DNA from: Sphingomonas metalli
Lineage (GTDB): Bacteria; Pseudomonadota; Alphaproteobacteria; Sphingomonadales; Sphingomonadaceae
Direction: 5' to 3'
Length of the DNA stretch: 64,000 bases
Assembly (NCBI RefSeq): GCF_014641735.1
Contig: NZ_BMIH01000003.1
Coordinates: 558,001-622,000, forward strand
Position 1 is the stretch's first letter; each line of letters starts with the position of its first letter. Positions 40,106-48,443 of this stretch are shown one piece after another. Under the pieces are notes generated by a model. It ran no database searches, was not told the origin of the DNA, and was given only the letters and a program-made list of their open reading frames with translations. A program made the translations under genes and the position numbers.

Positions 40106-40423
40106 ATGAAGAAGCTGATCGTCCCCGCCCTTGTCGCCGCCGCAGCGCTGTCGGCCTGCAGCCAGAACGCCCGCAACGAGACCTCGGAAGCGGCCGGCGC
40201 GGTGGGGGCGGATGTCGAGGCGACGACCCGCAACGCGACCGGCGACGTCGACGCCGCGACCGATCGCGCCCTGAACGGCGCCGAGCGCAGCCTCGACAAT
40301 GCCGGCACCGCGATCGACCGCAGCGCCGACCGCGCGGGCGATGCGATCGGCAATGCCGCGGACCGCGCCGCCGACACCACCGGCGCGGCGCTGGAGAATG
40401 CCGGCCAGAAGCTGCGCGACTGA
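40106..40423 (+). CDS. Small Ala/Asp/Arg-rich lipoprotein
   Basis: 105 residues with a lipoprotein signal and lipobox LSAC (Cys18). The mature part is a run of amphipathic Ala/Asp/Arg/Asn repeats (such as DRSADRAGDAIGNAADRAAD), likely one long helix, resembling late-embryogenesis-like or YtxH-like stress lipoproteins by composition only. A strong stem-loop follows the stop. No specific family recognised. Confidence 0.75.
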   Translation: MKKLIVPALVAAAALSACSQNARNETSEAAGAVGADVEATTRNATGDVDAATDRALNGAERSLDNAGTAIDRSADRAGDAIGNAADRAADTTGAALENAGQKLRD

Positions 40424-40432
40424 CGCGATCGC

Positions 40433-40458
40433 GCCCCCTCGCCGCCGCGCGAGGGGGC
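40433..40458 (+). terminator. Stem-loop terminator after the small lipoprotein gene
   Basis: Perfect 10-bp GC-rich stem GCCCCCTCGC / GCGAGGGGGC, 6-base loop, followed by GGTTTCCC. It begins 9 bases after the stop. Confidence 0.6.
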
Positions 40459-40486
40459 GGTTTCCCGGTGCAGCAGGAGCGCCCGC

Positions 40487-41434
40487 ATGACCCTTCGCCG
40501 GCTCGGTTCGACCGACCTCAAAATCGCGCCGCTGGTTCTCGGCGGCAATGTTTTCGGCTGGACCGCCGATCGCGCCGCCAGCTTCGCGGTGCTCGACGCC
40601 TTTGTCGAGGGCGGCGGGACGATGATCGATACCGCCGACGTCTATTCGGCCTGGGTCGACGGCCATCGGGGCGGCGAATCGGAGACGATGATCGGGGAGT
40701 GGCTGCGGGCTTCGGGCAAGCGCGACCAGGTCCTGATCGCGACCAAGGTCGGCATGCTGCCCGGCGAGGGCGGCGAGAAGCTGGCGCCCGCGCGGATCGC
40801 CGCAGCATGCGAGGCGTCGCTCAAGCGCCTCGGCACCGATCGGATCGACCTCTATTACGCGCATCAGGACGACGATGCCGTGCCGCAGCAGGACGTGCTC
40901 GCCGCATTCGGCCGGCTGCTCGACGACGGCAAGATCCGCGTGCTGGGCGCCTCCAACTTCTCCGCCGCCCGGCTGAAATCGGCGGTCGACCTGTCACGCG
41001 ACGGCAGCTTGCCGCGCTACCATGCTCTGCAACCGGAATATAATCTGGTCAGCCGGCACAAGTTCGAGGGCGAGCTGCAGGATTTCTGCGTGACCGAGAA
41101 TATCGCGGTCCTGCCCTATTATGGCCTCGCCTCCGGCTTTCTGACCGGCAAGTACCGGACCCGCGAGGATCTGTCGAAGAGCGCGCGCGGCGGCGGACTG
41201 GCCTCCCTGCTGGAGGGGCGCGGCAAGGCGGTGCTCGACGCGATGGACGGGGTCGTCGGCGAGACCGGCGCTACCCATGCGCAGGTCGCACTCGCCTGGC
41301 TGATCGCGCAGCCGGGTGTCACGGCACCGATCGCCAGCGCCACCAGCGTCGAACAGCTGCGTGACCTGCTGCCGGCGATGACGCTGGAGCTGTCGAAAGA
41401 CCAGCTGGAGCGATTGACCGACGCTGGCGCCTGA
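40487..41434 (+). CDS. Aldo/keto reductase
   Basis: 315-residue NADPH-dependent oxidoreductase with TIM barrel. Catalytic Asp in MIDTADVYS, Tyr in the same segment, Lys in ATKVGMLPG and His in LYYAHQDD are present, as is the C-terminal cofactor site GVTAPIASATSVEQL. It resembles the general bacterial AKR11/YajO-type group. The substrate is unknown; no operon partner is evident. Confidence 0.93.
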   Translation: MTLRRLGSTDLKIAPLVLGGNVFGWTADRAASFAVLDAFVEGGGTMIDTADVYSAWVDGHRGGESETMIGEWLRASGKRDQVLIATKVGMLPGEGGEKLAPARIAAACEASLKRLGTDRIDLYYAHQDDDAVPQQDVLAAFGRLLDDGKIRVLGASNFSAARLKSAVDLSRDGSLPRYHALQPEYNLVSRHKFEGELQDFCVTENIAVLPYYGLASGFLTGKYRTREDLSKSARGGGLASLLEGRGKAVLDAMDGVVGETGATHAQVALAWLIAQPGVTAPIASATSVEQLRDLLPAMTLELSKDQLERLTDAGA

Positions 41435-41459
41435 CGACCGCCACGTCTAGCATCGGTGT

Positions 41460-42023
41460 GTGAACGCTCTCGCCCGCACGCTCGCCCTTCTCGCCCTCTG
41501 GCTCGTCGCCTTACCGGCGCAAGCCGCGGTGACCGCGACGTTCTGGAGCCACGAGCTGGGCAACAGCTTTCCCCATGCCTTCTTCACCCTCAGGGGAACG
41601 CCCGACGCCGGCGGCCCGCCGGTCGACATCGCCTATGGCTTCACCGCGCGCAGCCTGTCACCGGCGATCCTGATGGGAACGGTGAAGGGCCGGCTCGAAA
41701 GCGCGAAACCGGCCTATATCCGAGGCAGCGACGCGCAGTTCGCAGTTGTGCTCAGCGATGCCCAATATGCCAGCCTGCTCGCGCTGGCGCGCGCCTGGAG
41801 CGAGGAAGGCGGCGACAGCAGCTACAACCTCAACCATCGCAACTGCGTCCATTTCGTCCGCGAGGCCGCGCGCCGCATCGGTCTGACCGGACTGGATCAG
41901 CCGGCGCTCATGAAAAAGCCCCGCTCCTTCCTCAAGGCCGTCGCCGCTGCCAACACCGGCAAGGTGATCGCGCTCGGCATTCCCGGCAAGGCCTATCTCG
42001 CGACGCTGCCGCCGCTGCGGTGA
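41460..42023 (+). CDS. Secreted permuted papain-like (LRAT/PPPDE/DUF4105-like) protein
   Basis: 187 residues from a GTG at 41460. It has a signal peptide (about 1-22, AQAA), then a His early (FPHAFFTLRG, about residue 39) and a Cys later (HRNCVHFVREAA, about 131). In this order (His before Cys) the residues fit permuted papain-like hydrolases or acyltransferases such as LRAT and PPPDE. A role in cell-envelope peptide or ester cleavage is a guess. The gene lies 25 bp after the aldo-keto reductase. Confidence 0.65.
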   Translation: MNALARTLALLALWLVALPAQAAVTATFWSHELGNSFPHAFFTLRGTPDAGGPPVDIAYGFTARSLSPAILMGTVKGRLESAKPAYIRGSDAQFAVVLSDAQYASLLALARAWSEEGGDSSYNLNHRNCVHFVREAARRIGLTGLDQPALMKKPRSFLKAVAAANTGKVIALGIPGKAYLATLPPLR

Positions 42024-42060
42024 GGGGCATCGAACCGCGCTCCGCTCAGACTCAACCAGC

Positions 42061-42146
42061 CGTCATCCCAGCGAAGGCTGGGATCTTCCGGTGATAGCGC
42101 GGGTCAGGAGTCGCGTGAGGCCCCAGCCTGCGCTGGGGCGACGATC
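42061..42146. repeat. Palindromic repeat, family A
   Basis: CGTCATCCCAGCGAAGGCTG hairpin at the start and CCCCAGCCTGCGCTGGGG hairpin at the end; it lies between convergent genes (papain-like protein and radA). Confidence 0.9.
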
Positions 42147-42210
42147 ATGGACAGGTGAGTCAGACTCCGATGCCGTTGGTGCCGAGCCGCACCTGCCTGT
42201 TCGTACGGCC

Positions 42211-42320
42211 CCCCGTTCGTGCTGAGCTTGTCGAAGCACTGTTCTTCATCTCCCGACCCCATCGATGCCGGTGCGGAAGACAAGCAGCACTTCGACACGC
42301 CAGTACGAACGAGTGGGGGG
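42211..42320. repeat. Palindromic repeat, family D
   Basis: CCCCGTTCGTGCTGAGC and TCGAAGCAC at one end are mirrored by GTGCTTCGA-type and GTACGAACGAGTGGGG at the other (read as GCAGCACTTCGACACGCCAG then TACGAACG). With the copy at 42061 it fills the 309-bp gap before radA; no gene is visible in that gap. Confidence 0.8.
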
Positions 42321-42332
42321 TCATGCGCACCC

Positions 42333-43703
42333 TCACCGCCCGAGCATATGATCCACGAACTGCCCGAGCGTCCGGAACCCCGCCAGCCGCAGCGGCCCGC
42401 CCTCGGCTGCGATCGCGCCCGGCACCAGCCCGCGCTCGAAGCCCAGCTTCGCGGCCTCCTTCAGCCGTAGCGGCGCGTGCGCGACCGGCCGGATCTCGCC
42501 CGACAGCGCCACCTCGCCGAACGCCACCGCCTCCGCCGGCACGGGCCGTTCGGACAGGGCCGACACCAACGCTGCCGCCACCGCCAGGTCCGCCGCCGGA
42601 TCCTGCACCCGGTAGCCGCCGGCGATATTGAGATAGACCTCGGCCGCGGAGAAGGAGAGGCCACAGCGCGCCTCCAGCACCGCCAGGATCATCGCCAGCC
42701 GGCCCGAGTCCCAGCCCACCACGGATCGCCGCGGCGTCGCTCCGCTCGCCAGCCGCACCACCAGCGCCTGGATCTCGACCAGCACCGGCCGCGTCCCCTC
42801 CAGCGCCGGGAACACGGTCGCGCCCGTCATCCCTTCCTCGCGCTGGGTCAGGAACAGGGCCGAGGGGTTCGCCACCTCCGCCAGCCCCTCGGTCTGCATC
42901 GCGAACACGCCGATCTCGTCGGTGCCGCCGAAGCGATTCTTGATCGAGCGGAGGATGCGATACTGATGGCTCCGCTCGCCTTCGAAGGCGAGGACGGTAT
43001 CGACCATATGCTCCAGAACCCGCGGCCCCGCGATGCTGCCGTCCTTGGTGACATGGCCGACCATGACCAGCGCGGTGCCGCGCTCCTTGGCAAACCGGAT
43101 CAGCTCCTGCGCAGAGGCACGGACCTGGCTCACCGTGCCCGGCGCGCCCTCGATCAGGTCCGAGTGCATGGTCTGGATCGAATCGATCACCAGCAGCGTC
43201 GGCGCAGCGCCGGACGACAGCGTGGTCAGGATGTCGCGGGTCGAGGTTGCCGCGGCCAGCTGCACCGGCGCCTTCCCCAGCCCCAGCCGGCGTGCCCGCA
43301 GTCGCACCTGATCGGCCGCCTCCTCGCCCGACACATAGGCGACGCGGTGGCCATCCAGTGCCATTCGCGCCGCGGCCTGGAGCAGCAGGGTCGACTTGCC
43401 GATTCCCGGATCGCCGCCGATCAGCGTCGCCGACCCTTCCACGAACCCGCCGCCGAGCGCCCGGTCGAACTCCGCGATCCCGGTCGCCAGCCGCGCCGGC
43501 AAGGCGACCTCCGCGTCCAGGCTGGTCAGCACGATCGATCGCCCGCCGCCTTGCAGATTATGCTTGGCGGCAAAGGGGGTGACGACCGCCCCCGCCTCCT
43601 CGACCAGCGTGTTCCACTCCGCGCAGTCGGCGCATTGCCCCTGCCAGCGCGACGCCACCGACCCGCAGGCCTGGCACACATAGCGTTTCTGCGACTTTGC
43701 CAT
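42333..43703 (-). CDS. radA: DNA repair protein RadA
   Basis: 456 residues; branch-migration ATPase in recombination. It has the N-terminal zinc finger CQACG ... CADC, Walker A GGDPGIGKSTLL, the RadA signature KNRFG (in IKNRFGGTDEIG) and a C-terminal Lon-like fold. The start is the ATG at 43703 (MAKSQKRYVC); an ATG three codons earlier is possible. It is divergent from the GT4 gene. Confidence 0.97.
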   Translation of the reverse strand: MAKSQKRYVCQACGSVASRWQGQCADCAEWNTLVEEAGAVVTPFAAKHNLQGGGRSIVLTSLDAEVALPARLATGIAEFDRALGGGFVEGSATLIGGDPGIGKSTLLLQAAARMALDGHRVAYVSGEEAADQVRLRARRLGLGKAPVQLAAATSTRDILTTLSSGAAPTLLVIDSIQTMHSDLIEGAPGTVSQVRASAQELIRFAKERGTALVMVGHVTKDGSIAGPRVLEHMVDTVLAFEGERSHQYRILRSIKNRFGGTDEIGVFAMQTEGLAEVANPSALFLTQREEGMTGATVFPALEGTRPVLVEIQALVVRLASGATPRRSVVGWDSGRLAMILAVLEARCGLSFSAAEVYLNIAGGYRVQDPAADLAVAAALVSALSERPVPAEAVAFGEVALSGEIRPVAHAPLRLKEAAKLGFERGLVPGAIAAEGGPLRLAGFRTLGQFVDHMLGR

Positions 43704-43807
43704 GCCTGTCATGTAGCGGAACGATACGGGAACGCAATTGGTCCGTGGCCGATCTCGCCGGCTGGCGGGTGGCGTTCCGGCCGCAGCGGCGCTATCGCCC
43801 CCGCCTC

Positions 43808-44953
43808 ATGCAGGCATCCGACCTTCGCGTCGCGCTCTTCAGCGGCAATTACAATTATACGCGCGACGGCGCCAACATGTCGCTGAACCTGCTGGTCGGG
43901 CATCTGCTGCGCCATGGCGTCGCGGTCCGGGTCTATTCGCCGACCACGGCGCGCCCGGCCTTCGCGCCGACCGGCGACCTCGTACCGGTCCCGGCGATCC
44001 CGCTGCCGGCGGGTCGCAGCGAATACCGGCTCGCCCGCGGCCTGCCTGCCGCCGTCCGCCGCGATCTCGAGGCGTTCGCGCCCAATATCGTCCATGTCTC
44101 CGCGCCCGAACTGCTCGGCCACGCGGCGCTGCGCTGGGCGGAGCGGCATGGCGTCACCCGCACGGCCTCGTTCCACACCCGGTTCGAGACCTATGCCAGC
44201 TACTATGGCATCGGCTTCGTCGAGCCGTTGCTGATCGCGATGATGCGGCGCTTCTACAACCGCTTCGACCGTGTCTTCGTGCCTTCGCCGAGCATGATCG
44301 CGCTGCTCCGGCAATGGGGCGTCAGCGCCGACATGGCGATCTGGTCGCGCGGCATCGACCACGACCGGTTCCGCCCCGACCGCCGCAGCCTGGCGTGGCG
44401 GCGCGACCTCGGCATCGGCGACGACGAGGTCGCGATCGGCTTTCTCGGGCGGCTGGTGAAGGAGAAGGGGCTCGACGTCTTCGCCGCCGTCGCCCAGGAA
44501 CTCGCCCGTCGCGGCGTGCCGCACCGGGTGCTGGCGATCGGCAAGGGCCCGGCGGAGGACTGGTTCGCGCGCGAGGTGCCGGGGGCGATCCTCGCCGGCT
44601 ATCAGAGTGGCGACGATCTCGGCCGCGCGGTCGCGTCGATGGACGTCTTCTTCAATCCCTCCGTCACCGAGACCTTCGGCAACGTCACCACCGAGGCGAT
44701 GGCGGCCGGCGTCCCGGTCGTCGCGGCACGGGCGACCGGCGCGGTCGATCTGGTGGTCGACGGCGAGACGGGCTTCCTCGTTCCCCCACGCGACATCGCC
44801 GCCTATGCCGACGCGATCGCCGCGATCATCGCCGATCCGAGCCTCCGCGCCGCCATGGGCGAAGCCGGCTACCGCCGCGCCGACGCCTATCGCTGGGACA
44901 CCGCCAACCAGGCGGTGCTGGACGGCTATCTGGAGTTGAAGAACGGACACTGA
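43808..44953 (+). CDS. Family 4 glycosyltransferase
   Basis: 381 residues from the ATG at 43808. GT-B fold with an N-terminal RVALFSGNYNYTRDGANMSL loop and GLPAAVRRDLEAFAPNIVHV, and the C-terminal donor site GFLGRLVKEKGLDVF, PSVTETFGNVTTEAMAAGVP. It resembles the alpha-mannosyl or digalactosyl-type GT4 enzymes acting on membrane lipids (sulfoquinovosyl/glucuronosyl-diacylglycerol relatives); sphingomonads make glycosphingolipids, so a lipid acceptor is plausible but unproved. No membrane segment. It stands alone after radA. Confidence 0.87.
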   Translation: MQASDLRVALFSGNYNYTRDGANMSLNLLVGHLLRHGVAVRVYSPTTARPAFAPTGDLVPVPAIPLPAGRSEYRLARGLPAAVRRDLEAFAPNIVHVSAPELLGHAALRWAERHGVTRTASFHTRFETYASYYGIGFVEPLLIAMMRRFYNRFDRVFVPSPSMIALLRQWGVSADMAIWSRGIDHDRFRPDRRSLAWRRDLGIGDDEVAIGFLGRLVKEKGLDVFAAVAQELARRGVPHRVLAIGKGPAEDWFAREVPGAILAGYQSGDDLGRAVASMDVFFNPSVTETFGNVTTEAMAAGVPVVAARATGAVDLVVDGETGFLVPPRDIAAYADAIAAIIADPSLRAAMGEAGYRRADAYRWDTANQAVLDGYLELKNGH

Positions 44954-44955
44954 GC

Positions 44956-45007
44956 TTCCCCCGCCAGGGGGCGGTGGCCGGCTTCAGCCGGTCGGAGAGG
45001 GAGGATA
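44956..45007. repeat. Short palindromic repeat with CCCCCGCCAGGGGG core
   Basis: Hairpin CCCCC-GCCA-GGGGG directly after the GT4 stop, followed by a second hairpin CCGGC-TTCA-GCCGG and GAGGGAGGAT. The same core occurs at 58125 after accD. Confidence 0.5.
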
Positions 45008-45021
45008 TGAAACCTCCGCCT

Positions 45022-45315
45022 TCAATCCCCCTCGCGCCAGTCGAAGGTCAGCGGTGCCTCGCGAAACGCGAACCGGTCGAGATGGCTTGCCACCACGTCG
45101 CGCATCCGGGCCGCGTCCTCGCCCGCCGGCACGGTCAGCACGACGTCGAGCGACTCGCTGTCCGCCCGCATCGCCAGCCGCGATCCGTTGGGAAAGTCGA
45201 TCGTCCCCTCCTCGGGCGTGAAGGCGACGGTCATCTTGTGGCTCCAGTGCTTGGCGAGCTGCTGGAGATAGCGACTGGCCGACAGGGTCGGCACGCGGGC
45301 AATGCTGGTCGTCAT
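45022..45315 (-). CDS. DUF2218 protein
   Basis: 97 residues from the ATG at 45315, which overlaps the stop of the PadR gene (TGATG). Features of DUF2218: ASRYLQQLAKHWSHK, FPNGSRLAMRADSESLDV and a C-terminal HLDRFAFREAPLTFDW. Family members are often found beside siderophore-interacting/ferric-reductase (YqjH) genes; here it forms a two-gene operon with a YqjI-like regulator, so a link to iron or nickel homeostasis is inferred. Confidence 0.85.
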   Translation of the reverse strand: MTTSIARVPTLSASRYLQQLAKHWSHKMTVAFTPEEGTIDFPNGSRLAMRADSESLDVVLTVPAGEDAARMRDVVASHLDRFAFREAPLTFDWREGD

Positions 45316-45917
45316 CACAGCCTCTCGATCTTCTGGACGGCCTCGTCGATCACCGCGGCGATCGCGTGGGCGGTTTCGGCATCCATCTCGCCATGCAGCC
45401 GGTTCTGCACCGCATGGCGCAGATTGGCGATCGCGCGGCGCACCGGTGCGTGGTCGCCGCGATGCCGCTCCTGGCCCAGCCCGGTCAGCCGCGCGATCAG
45501 TGCCGCCACCTCCTCGGCCCGCTCGGCCAGATGCGCTTCGCCCGAGGGCGTCACCGCGAAGCGCTTGCGCGCGCCCTCGCTCGCCTGTTCGGCGATCAGC
45601 TCCATCTCGCCGAGCATCGTCAGCGACGGATAGACCACGCCCGGGCTGGGCGCATAGGCGCCGCCGGTCAGCTCCTCGATCGCCTTGATCAGCTCATAGC
45701 CGTGGCGCGGCGCATCGGCGATCAGCCGGAGCAATACGAGCCTGAGCTCGCCCCCGTCGAACATCCGCCGCCGCCCGCCGCCGCTGCGCTGCGCCTCGTC
45801 CCAGCGCGCCGCGACCTCGCCGGCGAAGCGTTCCCAGCCGCCTCGTCCGCCGCCAAAACCCCGGGCGAAGTCCCGCCCGCGAGGGCCGCACCCGCGGCCG
45901 TGCATATGAAAGTGCAT
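45315..45917 (-). CDS. PadR-family regulator, YqjI-like, with His/Cys/Gly-rich N-terminus
   Basis: 200 residues. The first 22 are metal-ligand-rich (MHFHMHGRGCGPRGRDF), followed by a Gly/Arg stretch; the winged helix (about 55-130) has GELRLVLLRLIADAPRHGYE, IEELTGGAYAPSPGVVYPSL and the dimerisation helix at the C-terminus. This arrangement matches E. coli YqjI, a nickel-responsive repressor of an iron reductase gene. It is co-transcribed with DUF2218 and is divergent from rarA. The open frame extends far upstream but is antisense to rarA; the ATG at 45917 gives family length. Confidence 0.87.
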   Translation of the reverse strand: MHFHMHGRGCGPRGRDFARGFGGGRGGWERFAGEVAARWDEAQRSGGGRRRMFDGGELRLVLLRLIADAPRHGYELIKAIEELTGGAYAPSPGVVYPSLTMLGEMELIAEQASEGARKRFAVTPSGEAHLAERAEEVAALIARLTGLGQERHRGDHAPVRRAIANLRHAVQNRLHGEMDAETAHAIAAVIDEAVQKIERL

Positions 45918-45946
45918 GGTCGATCGTCCTTTCTTCGATGCGCACG

Positions 45947-45962
45947 AGATATATCTTAGATA
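45947..45962 (-). promoter_or_regulatory. Overlapping palindromes upstream of the PadR gene
   Basis: AGATATATCT (45947-45956) overlaps TATCTTAGATA (45952-45962), giving three TATCT half-sites about 30 bp before the PadR start. A TTGTCA -35-like box lies just upstream on the minus strand. This is probably an autoregulatory operator. Confidence 0.55.
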
Positions 45963-46037
45963 GCATCTGACAAGCCCCTTTGTTCGGATTGTCGCGACAG
46001 GGTGACGAGCCCCCTGCCCCGGCCTACATGGAAGGGC

Positions 46038-47360
46038 ATGGCCGACCTGTTCGCCGGTATCGAACCTCCACCCGCCCCCGCTGGGACGCCCGCCGCCGAC
46101 GCGCCGCTTGCCGACCGGCTGCGCCCGCGTGACCTGGCTGAGGTGGTCGGGCAGGAGCATCTCACCGGCCCCGACGGCGCGATCGGCCGGATGGTCGCGG
46201 CCGGGCGGCTGTCCTCGACGATCCTCTGGGGCCCGCCCGGTACCGGCAAGACGACGATCGCGCGCCTGCTCGCCGATGCGGTCGGCCTGCGCTTCGCCAG
46301 CATCTCCGCCGTCTTCTCCGGCGTCGCCGACCTGAAAAAGGCGTTCGCCGAGGCCAGGGACGCCGCCCGCGCCGGCCGCCGTACCCTGTTGTTCGTGGAC
46401 GAGATCCACCGCTTCAACCGCGCGCAGCAGGACGGCTTCCTCCCCTTTGTCGAGGACGGCACCGTAGTGCTGGTCGGCGCCACGACCGAAAACCCTTCCT
46501 TCGAGCTCAACGCCGCGCTCCTTTCCCGCGCGCAGGTGCTGGTCCTGCACCGTCTCGGCCCCGCCGCGCTCGACCAGCTGCTCGCCCGCGCCGAGGCGAT
46601 CGAGGGGCGCCCCCTCCCCCTCACCGACGCCGCGCGCGAGGCGCTGGTGGCGAGCGCCGATGGCGACGGCCGTTTCCTGCTCAATCAGGCGGAGACGCTG
46701 TTCGCGATCGATCTCGCCGAACCGCTCAATCCTGCCGGCCTGTCGCAACTGCTGCAGCGCCGCGTCGCCATGTACGACAAGGATCGCGAGGGCCATTACG
46801 GGCTGATCTCCGCGCTCCACAAATCGATCCGCGGCTCCGATCCCCAGGCCGCGCTCTACTATCTCGCCCGGATGCTGGTGGCGGGCGAAGAACCGCTCTA
46901 CGTGCTGCGCCGCCTGACCCGTGCTGCGGTCGAGGATATCGGCCTCGCCGATCCGCAGGCGCTCATCCAGTGCCTCGCCGCCAAGGACGCCTATGATTTC
47001 CTCGGCAGCCCGGAGGGTGAGCTGGCGATCGTGCAGGCCTGTCTCTATCTCGCCACCGCCCCCAAATCGAACGCGCAATATCTCGCGCAGAAAGCCGCGT
47101 GGCGCACTGCCAAGGAAAGCGGCTCGATCAGCCCGCCCAAGTCGATCCTCGGCGCGCCGACCCGGCTGATGCGCGATCTCGGCTATGGCGCGGGGTACGA
47201 GTATGACCATGACGCCGAGGGGGCATTCTCCGGCGCCGATTACTGGCCCGAGGAACTGGCGCCGCAGCGCTTCTACGAACCCTCCGGCCGCGGGTTCGAG
47301 AAACGGATCGCCGAGCGGCTGGCCTGGTGGGACGAGCAGCGCGCCCAACGCCGCGGATGA
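46038..47360 (+). CDS. rarA: Replication-associated recombination protein A (RarA/MgsA)
   Basis: 440 residues from the ATG at 46038 (a GTG at 46002 is possible). It is an AAA+ clamp-loader-like ATPase acting at stalled forks: LRPRDLAEVVGQEHL, Walker A GPPGTGKTTIA, Walker B FVDEIHRFN and sensor ATTENPSFEL are present, and the C-terminal tetramerisation domain has the YDKDREGHY segment. The stop overlaps the next gene as ATGA. Confidence 0.96.
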   Translation: MADLFAGIEPPPAPAGTPAADAPLADRLRPRDLAEVVGQEHLTGPDGAIGRMVAAGRLSSTILWGPPGTGKTTIARLLADAVGLRFASISAVFSGVADLKKAFAEARDAARAGRRTLLFVDEIHRFNRAQQDGFLPFVEDGTVVLVGATTENPSFELNAALLSRAQVLVLHRLGPAALDQLLARAEAIEGRPLPLTDAAREALVASADGDGRFLLNQAETLFAIDLAEPLNPAGLSQLLQRRVAMYDKDREGHYGLISALHKSIRGSDPQAALYYLARMLVAGEEPLYVLRRLTRAAVEDIGLADPQALIQCLAAKDAYDFLGSPEGELAIVQACLYLATAPKSNAQYLAQKAAWRTAKESGSISPPKSILGAPTRLMRDLGYGAGYEYDHDAEGAFSGADYWPEELAPQRFYEPSGRGFEKRIAERLAWWDEQRAQRRG

Positions 47361-48223
47361 GGCGGTTCGCGCGTTTCGCCTGTTTCGACTGGTCCGGCGC
47401 CGCCGTCCTCCGCCCGCCCGGCATCGCGCTGGCGATCATCGATCGCGCCGGCCCGCCCCGCATGATCGAGCCGCCCGGCGGCTGGTCGCGCATGGGCGCG
47501 CTCGACTGGCTGCGCGAGGCGGCGGCGGCGGGCGAGGACATGCTGATCGGCATCGATTTCTCGCCCGCCCTGCCCTTCGCCGACAGCGGCGCCTATTTCC
47601 CCGGCTGGTCCGACAGCCCCGCCGATGCGCGCGCCTTATGGGCGCTGGTCGATGACCTCACGGCCGGCGACCTGCATCTGTCGGTTTCCACCCTCTTCGC
47701 CCATCCGGAAATCGCCCGCTATTTTCGCCAGCATGGCGGCCGGCAGGGCGACCGCTTCGGCTCCCGCGGCGGTGGCCGCCTCCGCCTGACCGAAGAGCGG
47801 GCAAAAGCCCTGCGCCTCTCGCCCTCCAGCACGTTCAACTGCGTCGGCGCGGCGCAGGTCGGCAAGTCGAGCCTCACCGGCATGCGCCTTCTCCACAAGC
47901 TCGGCGGCGCGATCCCGATCTGGCCTTTCGATGCCGTTCCGGAGACAGGCCCGCTGCTGGTCGAAATCTACACCAGCCTCGCCGCCCGCGCCGCCGGGCT
48001 CGCACCGGGGCGCAGCAAGCTGCGCACCCCCGCCGCCCTGAACGCTGCCCTGATCCGCTTCGAAGCCGCCCCCTTGGCAATGCCGCGGCACGACGATCAT
48101 CGCGCCGATGCGGCCCTGACCGCCGCCTGGCTGCGCCACGTCGCCGACGACCCGGCGCTCTGGCACCCCGCCGATCTCGACCGCGTCGCCATGACGGAGG
48201 GCTGGACCTTCGGCGTCACCTGA
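47357..48223 (+). CDS. Hypothetical protein, probable DUF429-like RNase H fold
   Basis: 288 residues from the ATG at 47357, coupled to rarA. It carries FDWSGA near the N-terminus, LIGIDFSPALPF at about 55 and a C-terminal DDHRADAALTAAWLRH; acidic residues at matching places suggest the RNase H-like fold of DUF429, predicted nucleases of unknown role. The middle holds NCVGAAQVGKSSLTGMRLL. No signal or membrane segment. The coupling to rarA hints at DNA metabolism, but this is weak evidence. Confidence 0.6.
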   Translation: MRRFARFACFDWSGAAVLRPPGIALAIIDRAGPPRMIEPPGGWSRMGALDWLREAAAAGEDMLIGIDFSPALPFADSGAYFPGWSDSPADARALWALVDDLTAGDLHLSVSTLFAHPEIARYFRQHGGRQGDRFGSRGGGRLRLTEERAKALRLSPSSTFNCVGAAQVGKSSLTGMRLLHKLGGAIPIWPFDAVPETGPLLVEIYTSLAARAAGLAPGRSKLRTPAALNAALIRFEAAPLAMPRHDDHRADAALTAAWLRHVADDPALWHPADLDRVAMTEGWTFGVT

Positions 48224-48240
48224 CGCATGGGAAGCGCCAG

Positions 48241-48316
48241 GCCGGTTTAGCTCAGCTGGTAGAGCAGCGGTTTTGTAAACCGAAGGTCGCGGGTTCGATT
48301 CCTGCAACCGGCACCA
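48241..48316 (+). tRNA. tRNA-Thr (anticodon TGT), CCA encoded
   Basis: Acceptor GCCGGTT pairs with AACCGGC, D arm GCTCAGCTGGTAGAGC, anticodon loop TTTGTAA with anticodon TGT at 48274-48276, T arm GGGTTCGATTCC, CCA encoded. Confidence 0.97.
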
Positions 48317-48357
48317 AGGCCATTGCTCCATAACGGCATCTAGAGCCGACCTGACCC

Positions 48358-48426
48358 TCCGCCTGAGTAGAGTCGAAGAGCCTGAGGCTCACAGTACTTC
48401 GACTGCGCTCGGTCTGAACGGGTCAG
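48358..48426. repeat. Palindromic repeat, family D
   Basis: CCTGAGTAGAGTCGAAG at one end, CTTCGACTGCGCTCGG and TGAACGG at the other, about 30 bases after tRNA-Thr. It resembles the copy at 58183. Confidence 0.7.
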
Positions 48427-48443
48427 CATGACATGATCCGACC

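Noticed and set aside
45918..47348. Upstream extension of the PadR gene to 677 codons
   Set aside because: The extra part is antisense to rarA and low in information; PadR/YqjI length fits the ATG at 45917.
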